From Acidobacteriota bacterium (GTDB lineage Bacteria; Acidobacteriota; Vicinamibacteria; Vicinamibacterales; CAVVIG01), in the NCBI GenBank assembly GCA_003222555.1, contig QHWL01000030.1, positions 1 to 8,469 on the forward strand: DNA of 8,469 bases, written 5' to 3'. The translations under genes were made by a program, and so were the position numbers. Below are positions 5,332-8,469 of this stretch, piece after piece (the first letter of the stretch is position 1; each line of letters starts with the position of its first letter). The notes beneath the pieces are model-generated. The model did not search any database. It had not been told where the DNA came from and saw nothing but the letters and a program-made list of their open reading frames with translations.

Positions 5332-6822
5332 ATGAAGTTTCTTGGGTACGTCGCGGTTGCCGGGATACTCGGCGGCGCGGTCGGTGCGGCGCGCCTCGTT
5401 GCTCCACTCGCCGCACAAGGGCGAAGCGCAGCGGTCGCTGCCCTGGAGAAGGCCGGCGCTATGGAGCGCGTAGCGGAGCGCACGACCCCGCACGTTCCCA
5501 AAACGGGAACGGCCCCGAACTTCGTGGTCGACCCGGGCTGGCCCAAGCCGCTGCCGCACAATTGGATCATCGGTGACGTCGGCGGGCTATTCGTCGATCG
5601 GCACGATCATATTTGGGTTTACCACCGTCCCAGGGCGCTCTCCTCTACCGATGCCGGGGCGCTTGGCGAAGCGGGCAAGGACACAAGGGGCAGGCCGATT
5701 AGCGCGATCGGACACCCACGACCTTACGGGCAGCTTTCCGGCTGCTGCTTCCCCGCGCCGTCGGTGCTCGAGTTCGACAAAGCGGGGAATCTGCTGCAGG
5801 CCTGGGGTGGTCCGGGTGATGCCGGCTTTCTGGAAAAGAGATGCCGCCAGGAAGACGGGTGCGTCTGGCCCTCGCGTGAGCACGGCATCTTTGTCGATCA
5901 CAACGACTTCGTCTACGTCGCTGGAAACGGGCAGGCGCAGAACTTCCACGGCCAGTTTGCTTGGGCGCCGAACTTCGGCAACGACTCGCACGTCCTGAAG
6001 TTCAAGATGGACGGCACCTTCGTCTACCAGATCGGCAAGGCCGGGGCAAAGGGCCCAAACAGCAATGATACCGACGGAGGCGTCAACGGCACGCCCCAAC
6101 CCTATCTGCCAGCCGACATGACTGTGGATCCGAAGACCAACTTGCTCTACATCGCCGACGGCTACGGCAACAAGCGCGTGCTGATCGTCGATGCCGCGAC
6201 TGGTAAGTACGTCGGTCACTTCGGCGCCTACGGGCAGAACCCGGTGCAGGGTGATACGCCCGCCTCAGCGGACTCCGGCGAGGGCGCCGGCGGGTGGCCG
6301 GCTGATTACCGGCGCGGGGAGATGAAGCCGAAGACTTTCCGCAGCCCGTTGCATTGCGCCAGGATCAGCAACGATGGCCTGCTCTACACCTGCGACCGCG
6401 GCAACAATCGGGTGCAGGTGTTCAAGGCATCCGAGGTCGGCAAGCCCTGTCAGAACCCGAATGGCGAGGTCGGCAGGTGCGGTTTCGTCGGAGAGTTCCA
6501 CGTGGCTCCGCAGACGGCGAGCTGTACGTCCGGCACCATGAATTTCTCGACCGATCCAAAGCAGAGCTGCGCCTATATCACCGACCTGACCAACGACGTG
6601 GTCTACGAGGTCAACCGCGTAAACTTTCATGAGCTGGATCGCTTCGGGGGCACAGGCCGTCAGATCGGCCAATTCCACTGGCCGCACGTGGTGAGCGTCG
6701 ATTCGGACGGCAACATTTACACGGGAGAAGTCGACGGTGCGGGCCGAGTGCAGAAGTTCATCCGTTACGGGGCCACGGGCTGCAGCGGCACCGGCAGCCC
6801 GGAGGTCGGCAAATACAGGTAG
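5332..6822 (+). CDS. Exported NHL-repeat beta-propeller protein
   Basis: This 496-residue protein begins with a membrane-targeting segment (MKFLGYVAVAGILGGAVGA, then APLAAQ at 24-29), so it is exported or membrane-anchored. After a linker come propeller blades with the NHL-like pattern of a V-D-x-x-x-x-(I/V)-(Y/W)-(V/I) strand followed by a rim strand. They are near 84-97 (GGLFVDRHDHIWVY), 184-197 (HGIFVDHNDFVYVA), 261-288 (ADMTVDPKTNLLYIAD, then GNKRVLIVD), 341-364 (LYTCDRGNNRVQVF) and 450-477 (HVVSVDSDGNIYTGE, then RVQKF). Such propellers resemble the peptidyl-alpha-hydroxyglycine lyase and SMP-30/gluconolactonase groups, but catalytic identity is not established. H184, H341 and H452 occupy the same column of three blades and may bind a metal. 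Eleven cysteines (138, 139, 171, 177, 341+1, 354, 373, 383, 398, 413, 484) suggest disulfides in a secreted fold. The SRPBCC gene follows 76 bases downstream on the same strand and may be co-transcribed. Confidence 0.9.
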   Translation: MKFLGYVAVAGILGGAVGAARLVAPLAAQGRSAAVAALEKAGAMERVAERTTPHVPKTGTAPNFVVDPGWPKPLPHNWIIGDVGGLFVDRHDHIWVYHRPRALSSTDAGALGEAGKDTRGRPISAIGHPRPYGQLSGCCFPAPSVLEFDKAGNLLQAWGGPGDAGFLEKRCRQEDGCVWPSREHGIFVDHNDFVYVAGNGQAQNFHGQFAWAPNFGNDSHVLKFKMDGTFVYQIGKAGAKGPNSNDTDGGVNGTPQPYLPADMTVDPKTNLLYIADGYGNKRVLIVDAATGKYVGHFGAYGQNPVQGDTPASADSGEGAGGWPADYRRGEMKPKTFRSPLHCARISNDGLLYTCDRGNNRVQVFKASEVGKPCQNPNGEVGRCGFVGEFHVAPQTASCTSGTMNFSTDPKQSCAYITDLTNDVVYEVNRVNFHELDRFGGTGRQIGQFHWPHVVSVDSDGNIYTGEVDGAGRVQKFIRYGATGCSGTGSPEVGKYR

Positions 6823-6898
6823 ACGTGGCGTCACGGGACCTCCTGTGGTGAGACGTCGCGGCTCTTGGAGACTTCGAGAGTTTAATAGGACGGGTCAA

Positions 6899-7312
6899 AT
6901 GAAGACGTTCGATCTCACTGTGTCCCGTACGATCCGCGGCTCGGCCGGCCTCTGGTTTGGCGTCGAGCGTGCCATCATCAACCCCGTCGTTGACGGCCTC
7001 TTCTACCACGTGGTCAAGCACGAGGGCCGGTCGTGGCCGCACTACGGCCGCTTCATCCGCCTCGATCGCGGCCGCGCGATCGAGCACACGTGGGTCTCGG
7101 AAGCCACGCGCGGTCTGGAAACGGTCGTGACGATCACGCTCGCGCCGCGCGACGGCGGCACCGAAGTCACGCTCCATCACGCCAACGTGCCCGACGATGA
7201 GATGGGGCGCGGGCACAAAGACGGATGGACGTGGTACCTGGGCGTGCTGGTGGAACGGTTTGAAAGAGTCGCCGCGCAAGGACCGATTGACACCACAATC
7301 GGCGCCGCCTAG
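6899..7312 (+). CDS. SRPBCC / AHSA1-like domain protein, apparently lacking the first helix
   Basis: The 137-residue product has the body of an SRPBCC (START-like) protein of the AHSA1 type, small cytoplasmic folds that hold hydrophobic ligands. Matching segments are WFGVERAIINPVVDGLFY (19-36), HYGRFIRLDRGRAIEHTWVSE (48-68, key residues Y49, R51, H63, W65), TVVTITLAPRDGGTEVTLHH (75-94) and a closing helix HKDGWTWYLGVLVERF (106-121). The N-terminus reads FDLTVSRTIRGSAGLWFG. In the family the first strand (..SRTI.AS) is normally followed by a helix of about 15-18 residues (VFDAWLDP type) before the WFG segment; here that helix is missing without a frame change. The start ATG at 6899 follows a TAGGA eight bases upstream, and the extended frame before it has no family match. 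It may be functional, altered or a decaying gene; its ligand is unknown. Confidence 0.8.
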   Translation: MKTFDLTVSRTIRGSAGLWFGVERAIINPVVDGLFYHVVKHEGRSWPHYGRFIRLDRGRAIEHTWVSEATRGLETVVTITLAPRDGGTEVTLHHANVPDDEMGRGHKDGWTWYLGVLVERFERVAAQGPIDTTIGAA

Positions 7313-7313
7313 T

Positions 7314-7418
7314 GCGCTGTCAGCCGGTTTCGTCGTCGGCGTGGCCACGACGGCGGCGCTGTTGCCTGCGTGGGGTGCCGCCCGCTTTGATCCGGCTGCA
7401 ACGTTGAGAGACGACCAG
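7314..7418 (+). pseudogene. Remnant: C-terminal tail of a MacB/FtsX-like ABC permease
   Basis: Directly after the SRPBCC stop the frame beginning at 7314 reads ALSAGFVVGVATTAALLPAW, then GAARFDPAATLRDD. This is the last membrane helix and conserved ending (x-LPA-x-x-AA-x-x-DP-x-x-x-LR) of FtsX-domain permeases, including the multi-copy ADOP permeases of Acidobacteriota. No permease sequence precedes it; upstream in the same frame is a shadow of the SRPBCC gene. The frame has no start of its own and runs on to a stop at 7461-7463 inside the convergent glycosyltransferase gene. About 35 codons are left of a protein that is normally several hundred residues long, so a deletion or recombination end near 7313 is the likely origin. 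The family call rests on this short match only. Confidence 0.6.
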
Positions 7419-7420
7419 GA

Positions 7421-8469
7421 TCACTGCTCTTCTGCCGGAACCAACTTCAAGACTTCCACCTGATCCATGAGCGTGAACGCGTTTCCCGGCTTTCCGTCGT
7501 CGTTGATGACCACCCGGTACCCGTTCCGGGTCAGCCGGCGGATCGTGGTCTCGTCCGGAATGAAGTTGTAGATAGTGAGACCCGAGTAGAACATCGCCTC
7601 GACGTTGTGCTCGACGTTGAACACGACGACCCTGTTCCGCGCGACAAGCGCGTCCTTCAGCGACTTCACGTAGGAAGACCACTTCGGGGGGGTTGTGTCG
7701 CGGTTCTCAAAGGGCGTGATTCTGTCGATGCTGTACCTGACGGGCAAGGCGACCAGAAGAAACAACAGCAGCGACACGGCCCACCTGTGACTCCCACGGT
7801 CCTTCCAATTGGCGATGCGCCGCCAGTAATGGGATAGCAGGATGAAGAAAGCGGGAGCGGAGATGAGCAGGTAGGTGAACCGCTTGGTCTCGGCAAGAGA
7901 GAAGACCAACATGGGCAACATCCACCACACGGTCAAGGTGCCGATCCTCCAATCCGCTCTTCTCCGGACAATCTCATACAGCCCGAGGAGCAGCGGCACG
8001 TAAATCAGCTCGCCGAAGACCACGCCGGTCTTCTGAATGTAGTAGTAAAAGGGAGCCGAATGCGCATCAACGGTATCTACGTAAGCCAAGAGGTATTTTC
8101 TGACGACCCAGGCCGCTTCCTGCGGGAACGCCGCGTGGATGTACGCCAGGTACGGGCCGACCACAATGAGGCAACCGGCTGTTGCAAGGGCCAGCGCGGC
8201 GAGTAGTCGTCTGACAGGACAATTCCTCATCAGCAGCACACCAGATGTCCAGACCGGAAACACAACAAGGGCCGGAAACCACTTGCACAACACGGCGGTG
8301 CCGGTCGACAGGCCGATGAGCAGCGGGATGTACCACCTTCTGTTCCCGATCAAGTAGAGAATGGAAAGATATATTCCAAGTTCTATGAAGAAGATAAAGA
8401 ACGTGTCCACATGATCTGAAGACACTCTCCCTGCCGGCAGTTCGATGAGGAGACCGTTGATGGAATGGA
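7421..8469 (-). CDS. Polytopic membrane glycosyltransferase (GT39/ArnT-like), 5' end outside window
   Basis: The frame is open from the window edge to TGA at 7421-7423, giving about 348 C-terminal residues. The extra residues before the GTG at 8425 (HSINGLLIELPAGR) keep the protein character, so that GTG is internal. The part seen has about seven membrane segments, for example TFFIFFIELGIYLSILYLIG, IPLLIGLSTGTAVLCKWFPA, LLAALALATAGCLIVVGPYL, VWWMLPMLVFSLAETKRFTY and WAVSLLLFLLVALPVRY. The S-x-A-x-TK-x-x-x-Y pattern (SLAETKRFTY) and the SDHVDTFF stretch match the dolichyl/undecaprenyl-phosphate sugar-dependent PMT/ArnT superfamily, which moves sugars onto lipid or protein acceptors at the outer face of the inner membrane. 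A soluble C-terminal domain of about 100 residues follows (VVVFNVEHNVEAMFYSG, GYRVVINDDGKPG). The catalytic N-terminal loop lies outside the window, so activity cannot be judged. Donor and acceptor are unknown. The far end near 8340-8400 is noticeably AT-richer than the rest. Confidence 0.88.
   Translation of the reverse strand, partial: HSINGLLIELPAGRVSSDHVDTFFIFFIELGIYLSILYLIGNRRWYIPLLIGLSTGTAVLCKWFPALVVFPVWTSGVLLMRNCPVRRLLAALALATAGCLIVVGPYLAYIHAAFPQEAAWVVRKYLLAYVDTVDAHSAPFYYYIQKTGVVFGELIYVPLLLGLYEIVRRRADWRIGTLTVWWMLPMLVFSLAETKRFTYLLISAPAFFILLSHYWRRIANWKDRGSHRWAVSLLLFLLVALPVRYSIDRITPFENRDTTPPKWSSYVKSLKDALVARNRVVVFNVEHNVEAMFYSGLTIYNFIPDETTIRRLTRNGYRVVINDDGKPGNAFTLMDQVEVLKLVPAEEQ

Noticed and set aside
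5084..5416. N-terminal extension of the PPOX-like protein to 235 residues
   Set aside because: The extra part is Ser/Arg/Thr-rich, has no family match, overlaps the propeller gene's start and its ribosome binding site, and the GTG at 5083 has its own site.
5743..6786. Cytochrome-c-like heme sites in the cysteine-rich propeller
   Set aside because: No CxxCH motif is present in the protein.
1..8469. CRISPR array, tRNA, rRNA, insertion sequence ends or integrase genes
   Set aside because: No regularly spaced repeats, no tRNA-like cloverleaf, no transposase or integrase motifs and no long terminal inverted repeats were seen.

Overview
The window is high-GC bacterial DNA. Its gene content resembles uncultured Acidobacteriota, particularly the Vicinamibacterales type. 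The indications are a TonB-dependent receptor with an N-terminal carboxypeptidase-regulatory-like domain, an exported uncharacterised protein of a kind common in that phylum, an exported NHL-type beta-propeller, a remnant of a MacB/FtsX-like permease, and strong AGGAGG-type ribosome binding sites. The phylum assignment is an inference from gene style; the window has no rRNA or other marker gene.

Layout, left to right. Positions 1-453 (+) hold the C-terminal end of an MFS transporter. A perfect 14-bp hairpin overlaps its last codons, and the gene converges on a large TonB-dependent outer-membrane receptor (475-3126, -). A 557-bp gap follows (3127-3683). It contains a decayed ParD-type antitoxin gene on the minus strand and a patch of degenerate short direct repeats. 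Next comes an exported 330-aa protein of unknown function (3684-4676, +), convergent with a small split-barrel flavin/deazaflavin (PPOX, Rv2061-like) protein (4709-5083, -). A 248-bp divergent intergenic region leads to an exported, cysteine-rich NHL beta-propeller (5332-6822, +) and an SRPBCC/AHSA1-like protein (6899-7312, +) that seems to lack its first helix. Immediately after it lies the orphan C-terminal tail of an ABC permease (7314-7418, +). The window ends in a membrane glycosyltransferase of the GT39/ArnT-like kind (7421-8469, -), cut at its 5' end by the window edge.

Functional picture. Four products act at or beyond the cytoplasmic membrane besides the glycosyltransferase: an outer-membrane receptor, an inner-membrane organic-anion-type transporter, and two secreted proteins. 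Nutrient scavenging from the environment is a reasonable theme, but no substrate can be read from the sequence and the genes do not form one operon: neighbours are mostly convergent or divergent. The window also carries two gene remnants and one apparently shortened gene, so it looks like an accessory, rearranging region. I did not find a convincing new multi-gene defence or mobile system. The points most worth a second look are the ParD remnant, the hairpin embedded in a stop-codon region, the permease tail, the shortened SRPBCC protein and the three-histidine pattern in the propeller.
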